Shown here piece after piece: positions 7,761 to 17,009 of a stretch of 64,000 bases of DNA. The notes beneath the pieces are model-generated. The model was given only the letters and a program-made list of their open reading frames with translations, was not told where the DNA came from and did no database searches. Position 1 is the first letter of the stretch, and every line of letters starts with the position of its first letter. The translations under genes and the position numbers were made by a program. The DNA comes from Streptomyces pyxinae (GTDB taxonomy: Bacteria; Actinomycetota; Actinomycetes; Streptomycetales; Streptomycetaceae): the NCBI RefSeq assembly GCF_024756275.1, contig NZ_JANUGQ010000032.1, forward strand, positions 1 through 64,000. Direction: 5' to 3'.

Positions 7761-10234
7761 AGGACCGTCTCCGGTACGAGCGCGGGGCTCGCGGCCCCGG
7801 GGCGCAGCCCGGTGTCCCGGTCGTAGACGCCGCGTACCACCTGGACCCGGAGGCTCCGGTCGAACACGGCGTCGTACTGCCGCAACTGGCTCCACCGCAG
7901 CGGGATGAGCAGTCCCGAGGCCAGCAGCGGATCGCCCTGCTTCCCGCGCGCCAGGCTCCGGTACTCCTCCACGTCCTCGTGGTGCAGCACCTCCACGGTG
8001 TCGAACCGCTCACTGAGCCGGTCCGCGAACTCCGTCCGGTCGTGAAAGGGGTCGGTGAAGGTGAGGAACTCCGCCGCGAAGCCGTCCCGGGCCACACGCG
8101 CGGCACGCTCCCACTTCTTCCCCCACGGCGTGTCGTACGCCAGCTCCAGCAGCCGGTCGATGTCCTGCTCGCTCAGGGTGTCGGCGCCGGCCCCGACCAG
8201 TTGACCGAGCGCGCTCCAGGCCGTCTCCATCGCTTCCCGCGCATACGGCAGATGCTCCGTCTGCGCGTGGACCCGGAACTCGACCGGGCCCTCGGGGTGG
8301 CGCCCCCGGCGGTTGACGCGGCCGGCGCGCTGGGCGACCGCCTCCACCGGCGCGCACTCCACCGCGCCCCGGTCGAAGTCGAGTTGCAGCGACACCTCGA
8401 CCGCCTGGGTGGCGACGACCAGTCCACCGCGCCGGCCGGTCTCGCCCGGCTCCCGCTCCGGGTGCCGCCGGAGCAGCTCCTTCTCGATGGCGTCGCGGTC
8501 GCGGTTCCTGAAGCGCGAGTGCAACAGCAGCGCCGCGCACGGGTCGTCCGGCGACGCCGCCCTGGCCTCCTCGGCAAGTTCGCCGTACAGCGCCTGGGCG
8601 CGAGCGACCGTGTTGGTCACGGCGAGCACACTGTGCCCGTCCGCCAGCCAGTCGCGCAGCCGCTCGACGCTCCCGGGTGCCGTCAGCGCGGAGTCGTCCA
8701 GCACGAGCCGATGACGTACCGGACCGGTGCCCGGCTCGGCGCGTACGGTGGTCACCGGGGCTTCCAGGCTGTTGTCGATCAGCTCCCGCACCGGCCGGGC
8801 GAGGGTGGCGGACAGCACGGCGACCCGGCTGCCGAGGCGTTCCCAGAGCCCCATCGCGGCGCAGATCCGGCCGAAGGTCTCGGGATCGTAGGCGTGCAAC
8901 TCGTCCATGACGAAGAGCGAGTTGGCCTGCTCCAGCAGCACGGAGGAGTACGCGGGTCCCGCGATGGCGGCCCGCAACAACTGGTGCGGGGTTGCCACCC
9001 GCATCCGCTGGGTGAAGAGCCGCATCGCGTCGGCCCGGACCCGCGACCGGCGGGCCTGTGTGGCGCTCGCTCCCTCCCGGCCGGCGGCGCAGTCCTCCTC
9101 CACGGCCTCGGTGAGCAGCACATGGGCCACCGTGCCGTGCAACAGCCCGATGTCCGCCGCCCGCTTGCCCGGCTCGGGTGCGAGTTCGCGGCGGAACCGG
9201 AGCCGGATGGCGTTGAGCGACGCCCGGTAGGGCAGCGTCCACACCAGCCGCGGCAACCCGGGCATGCTCTCCAACTGCCGTGCCGCCCAGGCCAACCCGC
9301 CCTCCGTCTTCCCGCTGCCGGTCGGTGACACCAGCACCAGGTGCCCGTCCGCCTCGGCTGCCCGGCGTTGATGGGCGTGGAGCGGGAAGGGCAGCCGGGC
9401 GGTGTAGTCGGGCGGTAGGGGCATGTGCCGCTGAAGCCGTACGTGGGCCGAGCCCGCGTGGTCCGCGAGGGTGAGCGCTCCCTGCGCCAGCACCGCCAGC
9501 AGTCCCCGCCGGGCCTTCACCGGCCGGCGCCAGGCGTCGAGCAGGTACTCCAGCTCCCGCCGGGCCCGGGCCGCCAGGTTCGGCGCGTCCGGCGGCGGCT
9601 GCGGCGGGTCCGTACCGAGCGCCCCGGCCAGCCACGCCACCCACTCCCGGTGCACCCCGCGCGGGACCTGCACCTCGGTGCCACCCGCACCGTCCGACGT
9701 GGCCGTGAACGCCTCGTCCCAGTCGGTATGGGGGTTGTAGAGGTCGGACAGGGTACGGCCGGTGGAGCCGTGCAGCGACCGGTGGTGGGTGGCGACCAGG
9801 GAGCCGATCAGCAACCGGTCCTCGTCCCCCCACCCCGCCGCCGAGGCCAGCAGATCCAGATAGGCGAGGGACAGCACCTCGTGCCGCTGGCCCCAGGGCC
9901 GCGCGCCGGGCCGCAACTGGTTCTGGAACCCCTCCGCCACCTTCCCCGCATCGTGCAGCAGAGCCGCCCGGCGGACCCGCTCCCAGAAGTACGGCTCGGC
10001 CACCAGAACCCCGGCCGACCCGACCCGTTCCTCGATCTGGGCGACCGTGTCGTGGACCGTACGGGAGTGGGTGGTCAGCCGCTCCGGATCCGACCGGGGC
10101 TCCGACTTGGCCCGTACGTCCGTCAGCACCCGCACCGGCCGCCGGGCGGGCCCCTCCGCAGAAGCCGAATTCACCCGGGCCGGACTCACCGAGGCCGGAT
10201 TCACGGGGGGCGGATTCACGGGGTGAGCAGCCAT
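7757..10234 (-). CDS. cas3: CRISPR-associated nuclease/helicase Cas3 (HD fused to helicase)
   Basis: 825 residues. The HD nuclease comes first (THSRTVHD, ALLHDAGK and ATHHRS, about residues 50-160). The SF2 helicase follows: Walker A VSPTGSGKTEGG near 301, DEAD-box variant VMDELHAYD near 441 and motif VI QRAGRVNRRG near 636. It degrades Cascade-bound target DNA. The start overlaps the cas5 stop by 19 bp. Residues 4-26 come from a short tandem repeat containing several in-frame GTG codons (10165-10225), so the true start could lie a little downstream. Confidence 0.95.
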   Translation of the reverse strand: MAAHPVNPPPVNPASVSPARVNSASAEGPARRPVRVLTDVRAKSEPRSDPERLTTHSRTVHDTVAQIEERVGSAGVLVAEPYFWERVRRAALLHDAGKVAEGFQNQLRPGARPWGQRHEVLSLAYLDLLASAAGWGDEDRLLIGSLVATHHRSLHGSTGRTLSDLYNPHTDWDEAFTATSDGAGGTEVQVPRGVHREWVAWLAGALGTDPPQPPPDAPNLAARARRELEYLLDAWRRPVKARRGLLAVLAQGALTLADHAGSAHVRLQRHMPLPPDYTARLPFPLHAHQRRAAEADGHLVLVSPTGSGKTEGGLAWAARQLESMPGLPRLVWTLPYRASLNAIRLRFRRELAPEPGKRAADIGLLHGTVAHVLLTEAVEEDCAAGREGASATQARRSRVRADAMRLFTQRMRVATPHQLLRAAIAGPAYSSVLLEQANSLFVMDELHAYDPETFGRICAAMGLWERLGSRVAVLSATLARPVRELIDNSLEAPVTTVRAEPGTGPVRHRLVLDDSALTAPGSVERLRDWLADGHSVLAVTNTVARAQALYGELAEEARAASPDDPCAALLLHSRFRNRDRDAIEKELLRRHPEREPGETGRRGGLVVATQAVEVSLQLDFDRGAVECAPVEAVAQRAGRVNRRGRHPEGPVEFRVHAQTEHLPYAREAMETAWSALGQLVGAGADTLSEQDIDRLLELAYDTPWGKKWERAARVARDGFAAEFLTFTDPFHDRTEFADRLSERFDTVEVLHHEDVEEYRSLARGKQGDPLLASGLLIPLRWSQLRQYDAVFDRSLRVQVVRGVYDRDTGLRPGAASPALVPETVL

Positions 10235-10920
10235 ACCGCCTGCCCCTCCTCGTCCTCGTACGCACCCTCCACCGGTTGGCTCCCGGTCTGCCGGTCACAC
10301 CACAGGTAGTCCGCCCACCTCGTGGTGAGCCGGTCCGGGGAGACCGCAGTCGCCATCCGGTGCACCCACGCCGCGCCGACGCTGTGCCCGTCCGCCGGCG
10401 CCAACGCATGGTCGACCCTCGCCGCTCCGGTCGGCCGCAGAAGAGTCCGCCGAGCGACCGTCCGGCGCTCCCCGTCCCTCTGCGGCAGCATATGGGCCAC
10501 GTCCTGGGAGCGTCCCAGCCGCAACGGCCAGCGCGGTCGCCGCAAGGCGCCAGCGATACGCTCCCCGTCCGCCCCCGGCAACCACAGCACCAGACGCACA
10601 TCCACCAGGAACGGCCGGTCCCGAATCGTCATCCCGCCCTTCCCCGCTCGCACCCGCCCGCGCACCGACGGGTTGGACCGGTTGGCGGCGATGGGGTGAT
10701 ACGTCTCCGCATCGATCCCGGCGCCCTCCGCCCAAGCGGCCATCCCCAGCGGGACAGGTTCCGCTTCCTCCCCCGTGGCGGCGGCCAACAGCCCCCGTAC
10801 CGTCGACGGCGGAGGCACCGGCAACCCCCGCGTCACACCCGGAAAGAGCGGGTCCCGGAACGACGCGACCGGCGCGTAGAACTCCACCCGCCACGCCACC
10901 ACTTCCTCATCGCTCACCAC
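10216..10920 (-). CDS. cas5: Cascade subunit Cas5 (type I-B)
   Basis: 234 residues from tandem GTG codons at 10920/10917, 13 bp after the cas7 stop and with GAGGGTGG as ribosome site. The start region contains the RAMP-like strand WRVEFYAPVASFRDP followed by a Pro-rich turn and PPPSTVRGLLAAATG, the typical Cas5 opening. It caps the 5' tag end of the crRNA in Cascade. The frame stays open far upstream, but that extension lies inside cas7 and is rejected. Confidence 0.9.
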   Translation of the reverse strand: MVSDEEVVAWRVEFYAPVASFRDPLFPGVTRGLPVPPPSTVRGLLAAATGEEAEPVPLGMAAWAEGAGIDAETYHPIAANRSNPSVRGRVRAGKGGMTIRDRPFLVDVRLVLWLPGADGERIAGALRRPRWPLRLGRSQDVAHMLPQRDGERRTVARRTLLRPTGAARVDHALAPADGHSVGAAWVHRMATAVSPDRLTTRWADYLWCDRQTGSQPVEGAYEDEEGQAVWLLTP

Positions 10921-10933
10921 GCGTACGCCACCC

Positions 10934-12007
10934 TCAGCTCGCCGCTTCGGGCCCCATGGGCGCGGGGTCCTCGAACCAGGCGTCGTACTCGCCCGCCCGC
11001 AGCTCGTCGGCCAAGCTCCGCAGCACGGTCCGGGGATGGTCGATGACGACCTGGCTCTCCTTTCCCTTGACCTGTCGGATGAATTCCTCCCGTGCCTCGT
11101 CCCGGAAGCCAGGCCGCCAGCCCACCCGTACCGGCGCCTCCCACTCCCCGTCCCATGCGGCCAGCTCGTCCAGCAGTACGTCCCCGCGCACCCGCAGGCC
11201 GGCACCGGGCTCCCAGCCGACACAGTTCGCGAGCGGATTGACCCCGCCCTTGAACGGGACGAGGAACAGCAGGCTCGGTACCCGGTCCCCGTAGTGCAGG
11301 GCCTGCTTGGCACCACCGCTCAGCTGGGCCAGTGCCTCAAGGAGCCGCGCCGCCCGGTCCCGCCGGGCCTCGATCGGCAGCCGTACGGCCCCCTGTCCCC
11401 GGAACTCCACCTCCTGCGCTCCCTGCTGCACCGCTCCCGACACCTGAAGCGCCTGCTCCTTGGTGAGGTAGTTGGGCCTGCCGACCCCGGTGCTGCTGGG
11501 CAGGGTGAACGTACCGATCCTCGGCAGGTCCAGCAGGAATGGTGCGGCCAGATCTGCGGTGTAGAACTCGTGCCCGTGCAGGACGGGTTGGTCCACGCCG
11601 CGCGCCATCACCCCGAAGTCCTCGGTGACGGTGACCGGCTCCACCGACATCAGCGTCCCCAGCATGAACGGGCTGTCCCGCAGGGTGGTGGCCTCGTCCG
11701 CGCTCTTGGCGCCCGCCTTCATATAGCCGAACAAGTCGTCGTCGGCGTACCGCATCGGATCGGCGTCGGTATTGGCCTTCTGCGCCTTGCCCTGGGCCTT
11801 CCCCACCCGGGTGACCGGCGAGGGCGCGGCCCCCAGCTCGGCCATGCCGTCCCGCACCCAGCGGCGTACCGCCTGCGCGGAGATGTAGGGGTAAGTACGT
11901 CCCCGTACCCGCGCGAATTTCACCCGGGCCCGGGTCTCCTCACCCCTGCCGTTGTTCGGCGCGCCGGCCTCCACGGCCAGCACCATCTTGCCTGCCAAGT
12001 ACGCCAT
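10934..12007 (-). CDS. cas7: Cascade backbone Cas7 (Cst2/DevR family)
   Basis: 357 residues. The N-terminus MAYLAGKMVLAVEAGAPNN and following PYISAQAVRRWVRD match the Cst2/DevR form of Cas7, the crRNA-coating RAMP subunit of type I-B Cascade. The ATG overlaps the cas8 stop (TGATG). Several copies would assemble along the spacer segment of the crRNA. The Cst2 form identifies the subtype more precisely than the operon order alone. Confidence 0.94.
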   Translation of the reverse strand: MAYLAGKMVLAVEAGAPNNGRGEETRARVKFARVRGRTYPYISAQAVRRWVRDGMAELGAAPSPVTRVGKAQGKAQKANTDADPMRYADDDLFGYMKAGAKSADEATTLRDSPFMLGTLMSVEPVTVTEDFGVMARGVDQPVLHGHEFYTADLAAPFLLDLPRIGTFTLPSSTGVGRPNYLTKEQALQVSGAVQQGAQEVEFRGQGAVRLPIEARRDRAARLLEALAQLSGGAKQALHYGDRVPSLLFLVPFKGGVNPLANCVGWEPGAGLRVRGDVLLDELAAWDGEWEAPVRVGWRPGFRDEAREEFIRQVKGKESQVVIDHPRTVLRSLADELRAGEYDAWFEDPAPMGPEAAS

Positions 12008-13449
12008 CAGGAAGGTCCGTTCACTTCGTCGTCTTCATACGAGAGGATCGGGCTCTCCACCGCTTCCCTCACCCGGCGCTCCTCGTCCTCACTCACCCGC
12101 TCATTGAGCCGGACTCCTCGATCGGCCAGGATCTTGGAGACGGTCGGGGTCAACAGCATCCGGTGCTCCCAGTGGCCCGACCGCTGGCCAATGAGCGGCC
12201 TCCAGTCGTTTGCCGTCGCGGGAACGTCCCGGCCGTCCAGCATCAGCCGGTTCTGTGCCTTGTTCAGCAGCAGCCCGAGCCGGTAGCCGTTCTGGGAGAC
12301 GTTGTAGTACTCGGCCCACCGGCCCCGTGGGCTTCCGCTGCCGTGCTCGATCCAGTCCGCGAGCAGGGTGGCCACCGGTACCAAATCCGGTTCCATGCCC
12401 AGAATCTCCTTGGTGTAGGTCAGCGCCAGCCCCATCAGGTCGGCCTCGTCCTGGGCGTACCGGGGGCGTCCCTTGTCATTGAGCAACTGGCACAGCTTGT
12501 ACAAGAACGAGACGCTGCGCCCGTCCTCCGCCTCGAACAACAGCCGGGCGGCCTCCGCCGATCCGCTGCTGACGACAGCTCCCTGCTTGTCCCTGCGGGT
12601 AAGCCAGAGCTCCAGCAGCCGCCAGGCCCGCCGGAGCGGGGCGTTGCCCTCCACCACGGCGAGGAAGCACGGCACCGCCCGGCGTGTACGCGTGACGCGC
12701 AACCACGGTTCCTGGTTGTCGTTCTTGAAGCTCCACAGCGTGGTGCCGGACAGCTCGGCGCGTACGGCTCGCAGGGCCCGGAGCGCCACCAACTCCGGCC
12801 GCACCCCCGCGCCCAGCACCCGATCGAAGCCCAGCTGCATCACCCGCCGGGCCCGCCGGACATTCCCCTCCGCGAACTCTCTTTCGGCCGCGTCCCTCTC
12901 ACAAGTCAGCACCGTGGCCGACCCGGCCGTCACCCATGACCCGTACGGCAGGGCCCAGACGGCGATACGGCACCCCCGGCACACCGGCCACCCGGGCACA
13001 CCCGGTGGCAGTGTGTTCAGCGCCTTGTTGGTGTCGAACAGCGGCAGATTGCTCTTCGCCCACACCACGGAGGCCCCGCCCCTGCAGAACGTACAGCTCC
13101 GGACCGCCACCCCACCCCCCTCCGCATCGACCACGAACAGCTCCTCCACGGCGGCCTTCAACACCACACGGTCCTGCGGTCGCTTGCTATGGGTCGCCTT
13201 GGAATTCGGATAGAGGGCGAAGAGCGCCTTCCACCAGTCGTACGCCGCGCTTCCCTTGGCAGCCGTCGCGGCCGCGCACACCTCCTCCACGATCCGCTCG
13301 GCCACCTGGTCCAGGTCCGCGGCACTCACCTCGTCCACCGTGGGCCGGCCCGCCAGCACCACCACGGCCCACGCGCCGGCCCGTTGGAACGGGTGCCCGG
13401 TCAGCGTCAGCGACGCCGTCGTCAATGCCGGGCCGTTCACCGCACCCAT
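12007..13449 (-). CDS. cas8: Cascade large subunit Cas8 (Cas8b1/Cst1-like)
   Basis: 480 residues from ATG 13449, which has an AGGGG ribosome site 5 bp upstream and overlaps cas6 by 13 bp. GTG 13440 is an alternative. A zinc-finger-like cysteine pattern is visible near the N-terminus: CTFC then CRGC about 60 residues later, as in Cst1 proteins. Assignment as the large subunit rests on this pattern plus its place between cas6 and a Cst2-type cas7. Cas8 recognises the PAM and recruits Cas3. Confidence 0.85.
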   Translation of the reverse strand: MGAVNGPALTTASLTLTGHPFQRAGAWAVVVLAGRPTVDEVSAADLDQVAERIVEEVCAAATAAKGSAAYDWWKALFALYPNSKATHSKRPQDRVVLKAAVEELFVVDAEGGGVAVRSCTFCRGGASVVWAKSNLPLFDTNKALNTLPPGVPGWPVCRGCRIAVWALPYGSWVTAGSATVLTCERDAAEREFAEGNVRRARRVMQLGFDRVLGAGVRPELVALRALRAVRAELSGTTLWSFKNDNQEPWLRVTRTRRAVPCFLAVVEGNAPLRRAWRLLELWLTRRDKQGAVVSSGSAEAARLLFEAEDGRSVSFLYKLCQLLNDKGRPRYAQDEADLMGLALTYTKEILGMEPDLVPVATLLADWIEHGSGSPRGRWAEYYNVSQNGYRLGLLLNKAQNRLMLDGRDVPATANDWRPLIGQRSGHWEHRMLLTPTVSKILADRGVRLNERVSEDEERRVREAVESPILSYEDDEVNGPS

Positions 13450-14138
13450 CCGAACCCCTGTACGTTGTCCAGCCCCAGCCCCCAGGACCTCAGCGCCTTG
13501 ACGAGCCGGCCGTCCGCCTCCAGCACCACCCGCACCTGCGCCCCGATCCTGGGCGCACCCCGTACCGTGAACCGGCGGCGCGGCCCCGCCTCCAGCACCC
13601 GCAGTCCACTCGGCACCGGCAATCCCAGGACATCGGCCTTGTGCGCCAGGTTGTGCAGCAGCACCTCCTCGAACCCCTGCTCCCCCGGCAGGAGGTACCG
13701 GCTGTCCCGCTTCACCACGACGGGCGTGGCCGTGCTGAGTTCGGCGTACCCCCCATCCGACGCCCCCCCGACCTCCACGTTGAACCCGTGCAGTCGCAGC
13801 CGTGCCGTGCCCCACCGGATCTCCGCCCGGCCCGCCAGCGCCGCGACCAGCACAGAGACGATCTCCGGCACCGGCGACCCGAACCAGATCGTCCCGTCCC
13901 CCGACGCGGCATAGACGCCCTTGCGCCTCTGGGTGCCCCGGAACAGCGGCACGGTGAGCCCCAGCGGCTTCAGCGGCTGTCCCGCCCACCCCTCGTCGTG
14001 CAAGGCCCGCGCCAACTCCGCGTCCTCGCTCCCGAGCAGCCCGTACACCACCGCCCGCGCTGGCCCGTGCACGTCCTCCCACGGCAGGCTGGGCACATCG
14101 CTGCCCACATCCACCTTGACCCGCACTACGTCCCCCAT
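13437..14138 (-). CDS. cas6: crRNA-processing endoribonuclease Cas6
   Basis: 233 residues from ATG 14138. The C-terminal glycine-rich loop GLGLDNVQGFGWVR is the Cas6 RAMP signature, and a His in LLHNLAHKAD lies in the middle. It cleaves pre-crRNA within repeats, leaving an 8-nt 5' tag that would end GCAAC here. It is the first gene of the operon. The frame continues upstream toward array 2, but that part is intergenic or repeat sequence. Confidence 0.9.
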   Translation of the reverse strand: MGDVVRVKVDVGSDVPSLPWEDVHGPARAVVYGLLGSEDAELARALHDEGWAGQPLKPLGLTVPLFRGTQRRKGVYAASGDGTIWFGSPVPEIVSVLVAALAGRAEIRWGTARLRLHGFNVEVGGASDGGYAELSTATPVVVKRDSRYLLPGEQGFEEVLLHNLAHKADVLGLPVPSGLRVLEAGPRRRFTVRGAPRIGAQVRVVLEADGRLVKALRSWGLGLDNVQGFGWVR

Positions 14139-14309
14139 GTCCCGACACGGCACCGCCGACTGATCCAGTGCGACGGAACGTAGCGGACCAGGGGCACCTA
14201 CGTCCGAGTTCCGCTGAAGTCGGGACACAGCACGCCTACCTGCGCTATAAGCACGCGATGCAGGGAAGCGGTTGGACGCCGACTCCCGGGGGCTCGGCGC
14301 CCACAACCA
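14139..14309 (-). promoter_or_regulatory. Presumed cas operon promoter region
   Basis: About 170 bp between cas6 and the trailer end of array 2. It contains no gene. A TTATAG hexamer on the minus strand near 14249 could act as a -10 element, but no convincing -35 partner is visible. Read-through from array 2, transcribed in the same direction, is an alternative source of cas transcripts. Confidence 0.35.
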
Positions 14310-15252
14310 GCTGCGAACCCTCCCAGGGGCTGATCAGGACGCTTGGAGGCAGCGCGCGACAAGCTCGACAAGCTGCGGTTGGGATCCCTCTGGGGCTGAT
14401 GAGGACGCCGGGGCGGACGGGGGCCGGGAAAGCCCCGCGCCGTTGCGAACCCTCCAGGGCTGATGAGGACCTCGGAAATCGCCGCCGTGGTCGGCCTCTC
14501 CCCGTAGTTGCGAACCCTCCTGGGCTGATGAGGACGCAGCAGCTCCACCGCCTGGTCCGCCACCTGGTGGAGTTGCGAACCCTCCAGGGCTGATGAGGAC
14601 GCCGGGGGTTCACCGTGGCCCAGGCGCTGGCCCTGCCGTTGCGAACCCTCCAGGGCTGATGAGGACGGCCGAGGGTGGACTTGTCCATCGCCGGGCGCCC
14701 GGGTTGCGAACCCTCCAGGGCTGATGAGGACTGGGAGCCGTCCTCGTCGTGCTCGGTGTAGTCCGCCGGTTGCGAACCCTCCAGGGCTGATGAGGACCAT
14801 CGAACTGGTCGCCCGTGAGCTGTTCAGCACTTCGTTGCGAACCCTCCAGGGCTGATGAGGACCGCAACGCCGCCTCCGGCCGGATCAGCGCCGTCCTCGT
14901 GTTGCGAACCCTCCAGGGCTGATGAGGACGAGCGATCCGGCTCGGCCGGTCTCGCGGACGGCCTGTTGCGAACCCTCCAGGGCTGATGAGGACTGGCGGA
15001 CCACGCCGTAGAGCCGCTCCTGTGCCCGCTGTTGCGAACCCTCCAGGGCTGATGAGGACCGTCGGGCACCTGAGCGTGCGGCCGTTCACCGCCGTGTTGC
15101 GAACCCTCCAGGGCTGATGAGGACCACGTTCACCCCGGTCCTCGCCGCCGGCGATAACCTGTTGCGAACCCTCCAGGGCTGATGAGGACGCAAGAACGCC
15201 AAGCGTGCCGAGGACGCCGCCCGGTTGCGAACCCTCCAGGGCTGATGAGGAC
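14310..15252 (-). CRISPR. CRISPR array 2, type I-B, 15 repeats
   Basis: Fifteen repeats with starts at 14310, 14378, 14442, 14507, 14572, 14638, 14703, 14769, 14834, 14901, 14965, 15031, 15096, 15161 and 15224. The first two are decayed and the fourth has one mismatch; the rest equal the array 1 repeat. Spacers are 34-38 bp. Decay at the left and conserved leader sequence at the right again give leftward transcription, heading into the cas operon. Confidence 0.98.
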
Positions 15253-15382
15253 CCGACAGTAAAGCCGCAGCTCAGGCGCCCACTTGTCGGCGTTACGAGC
15301 TCCGATTTTGCAGCAGTCCGACGGTAGTGCAGCATCGCAGGTCAAAGGCGCAGTGACACGAACCCCACGGGCTCCCATTAGT
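15253..15382 (-). promoter_or_regulatory. Leader of CRISPR array 2
   Basis: The 130 bp right of array 2 repeat the pattern of leader 1: GTAAAGCCGCAG directly at the repeat border and TTTTGCAGCAGTCCG followed by ACGGTAGTGCAGC further out. It ends at the stop codon of the neighbouring HD-domain gene. Confidence 0.8.
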
Positions 15383-15967
15383 TCAAGGCAAGTAAGTCTG
15401 CTGCCACTCGATCGAGTTCATGTTGAGCGCCGCCTCAGCGAGTGCCCGAGCTGAAGCCGTCCGGAGATGGGCCACGCTGCTGTCGATCCAGGGCTGGACG
15501 TTCGTGTAGCCCTGCTCGCGGTATTCAACCGCCTGAAGGAGGCACTCCAACTTGTCGGCGTCCCGGGCGCAGGTGGCCTCCGGGGAGTCACCGGTCTCGT
15601 ACTCCTCCACGATCCGCTGGGCGCCCGTCCGCACCGCTGGGTGCGATGCCGACACCTGGTCAGCGGTCACCTTCTGGTTCGAGGCGGCGTCGAGATAACG
15701 TCTTCCGATGTGCGGGATGTCGCCGACGCGAGTCTCCTGGGTGTCGTGCCACAGCCCGAGAAGAGCGGTCTTCGCCGGGTCCGCGCCTTCCATCATGGCG
15801 AGCACGGAGCCGATGAGAGCGACGCGGAAGCTGTGCTCCGCGATTGTTTCGGGATCCTTCACGCCGGCAATCCACCAGCCTGAACGCTTGGCCCGCTTGA
15901 GCATGCCCATCTCCAGGAGGAAGCCCGCTGTCCCATTGATCTGCTCTGATCCGGTGTCATCGGCCAC
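15383..15967 (-). CDS. HD-domain hydrolase, YfbR/HDDC2-like 5'-deoxynucleotidase family
   Basis: 194 residues from GTG 15967. HD metal ligands are visible: His in EHSFRVALIG, His-Asp in LWHDTQE and a later Asp in ARDADKLE. The order and the short length match the YfbR/HDDC2 family, which dephosphorylates deoxynucleoside monophosphates. The gene ends at the leader of array 2 and is divergent from cutA. The extended frame to 16126 overlaps cutA and is rejected. Substrate is not visible from sequence. Confidence 0.8.
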   Translation of the reverse strand: MADDTGSEQINGTAGFLLEMGMLKRAKRSGWWIAGVKDPETIAEHSFRVALIGSVLAMMEGADPAKTALLGLWHDTQETRVGDIPHIGRRYLDAASNQKVTADQVSASHPAVRTGAQRIVEEYETGDSPEATCARDADKLECLLQAVEYREQGYTNVQPWIDSSVAHLRTASARALAEAALNMNSIEWQQTYLP

Positions 15968-16082
15968 GTGCGATCTCCGATCTCCTTCATCCGAGGCTGG
16001 CGCAGTACGTAGTGCGGTTCGAGGGGTGCAGGCAGCCGACACCGAAGGTGGGCGCTCCCCCGGAGGCCGTAGGCTCACCGGC

Positions 16083-16403
16083 ATGACGGACAGCGGACAT
16101 GCCGTAGTGACCACGACGACGGACACCGAGGAGAAGGCTCACAGCCTGGCCAGCGCTGTGGTGGAAGCCGAGTTGGCTGCCTGCGCCCAGGTCTACCCCA
16201 TCGCCTCCGTCTACCGCTGGCAGGGGAAGATTGAACGCGACAAGGAGTGGCGGATCGACTTCAAGACCCGAGCCGATCTGGTCCCGCGGTTGCAGGAGTT
16301 CATCATCGAGCATCATGACTACGACAAGCCGGAAGTCATCGGACTCACGATCACGAGCGGCACCGCCGGGTATCTCAACTGGGTGTCGGAAGAGACCAAG
16401 TAA
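16083..16403 (+). CDS. cutA: Divalent-cation tolerance protein CutA
   Basis: 106 residues, the normal CutA length. Conserved motifs are ELAACAQVYPIASVYRW, the WRIDFKTR strand and YDKPEVIGLTI near the C-terminus. CutA forms stable trimers with a ferredoxin-like fold; its role in metal tolerance is known only loosely. ATG 16083 is preferred over the longer frame, which runs through the HD gene. Confidence 0.93.
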   Translation: MTDSGHAVVTTTTDTEEKAHSLASAVVEAELAACAQVYPIASVYRWQGKIERDKEWRIDFKTRADLVPRLQEFIIEHHDYDKPEVIGLTITSGTAGYLNWVSEETK

Positions 16404-16531
16404 CACCGCCGTACCACAGCGGCGCGAGGTCTCCTGGCGGAAGTCCTGCGCCGCCTTGCTGCCCGGGAGCACTCGGGTCTGCCCATACACGCTCGATCCG
16501 GCCCAGCACCGTCGCTCTACCCACCTGGCTC

Positions 16532-16882
16532 TCAACGGGGCCGCAACATGACCATCAGGTCCGGGGAGTCGGGCGACGGCTGGGACTGCCCTACGTCCTT
16601 GTATCCCCACGTCTCATAGAGACGGTGCACCTTCCCCTCCCCCGCCCGGAGGTTGACCATGAGGGCGTAGATGTAGCCGACCGCTTCCCCTCGGTCGTAT
16701 TCGACGACGACCTCCCACCCGGGCTCGGCGGCATGGCGAGCCAGGCGTTCACCGCACCGTTCGATGGAGTAGTGAGGGTCGTGAAGCCGGTCGGCCCGAA
16801 CCTCGGCGTAGATTTCGATCAGTGTTTCCCAGACTGCTCCGACATCGGAGAAGCGCCGGAGTTCGAAGCCCGTCGTGTTCAC
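16532..16882 (-). pseudogene. GNAT acetyltransferase with internal deletion
   Basis: 116 residues. The N-terminal part (AEVRADRLHDPHYSIERC to EAVGYIYAL) and the C-terminal part (VHRLYETWGYKDVG) each look like a GNAT acetyltransferase. The central acetyl-CoA-binding motif (Q/R-x-x-G-x-G/A) and its helix, normally about 50-60 residues, are absent between ALMVNLRAGEG and KVHRLYE. The frame stays open, which suggests an in-frame deletion. It probably lacks acetyltransferase activity. It lies next to an XRE regulator. Confidence 0.65.
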
Positions 16883-17009
16883 GACTTCTCTCCCGGTGTC
16901 GATGGGGCAGGTCGAGGACTACGGACATGACACGGATGTCCGGTGAGGCGCGGAGCGCCCGGTGCGCACACCGCGCCACCGGCCTGGACGAGATCGCCGC
17001 GCAGGCCGG

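Noticed and set aside
12007..14148. A longer 713-residue Cas8
   Set aside because: The extra N-terminal part is Gly/Arg-rich translation of cas6 in another frame; ATG 13449 has a ribosome site and gives a normal layout.
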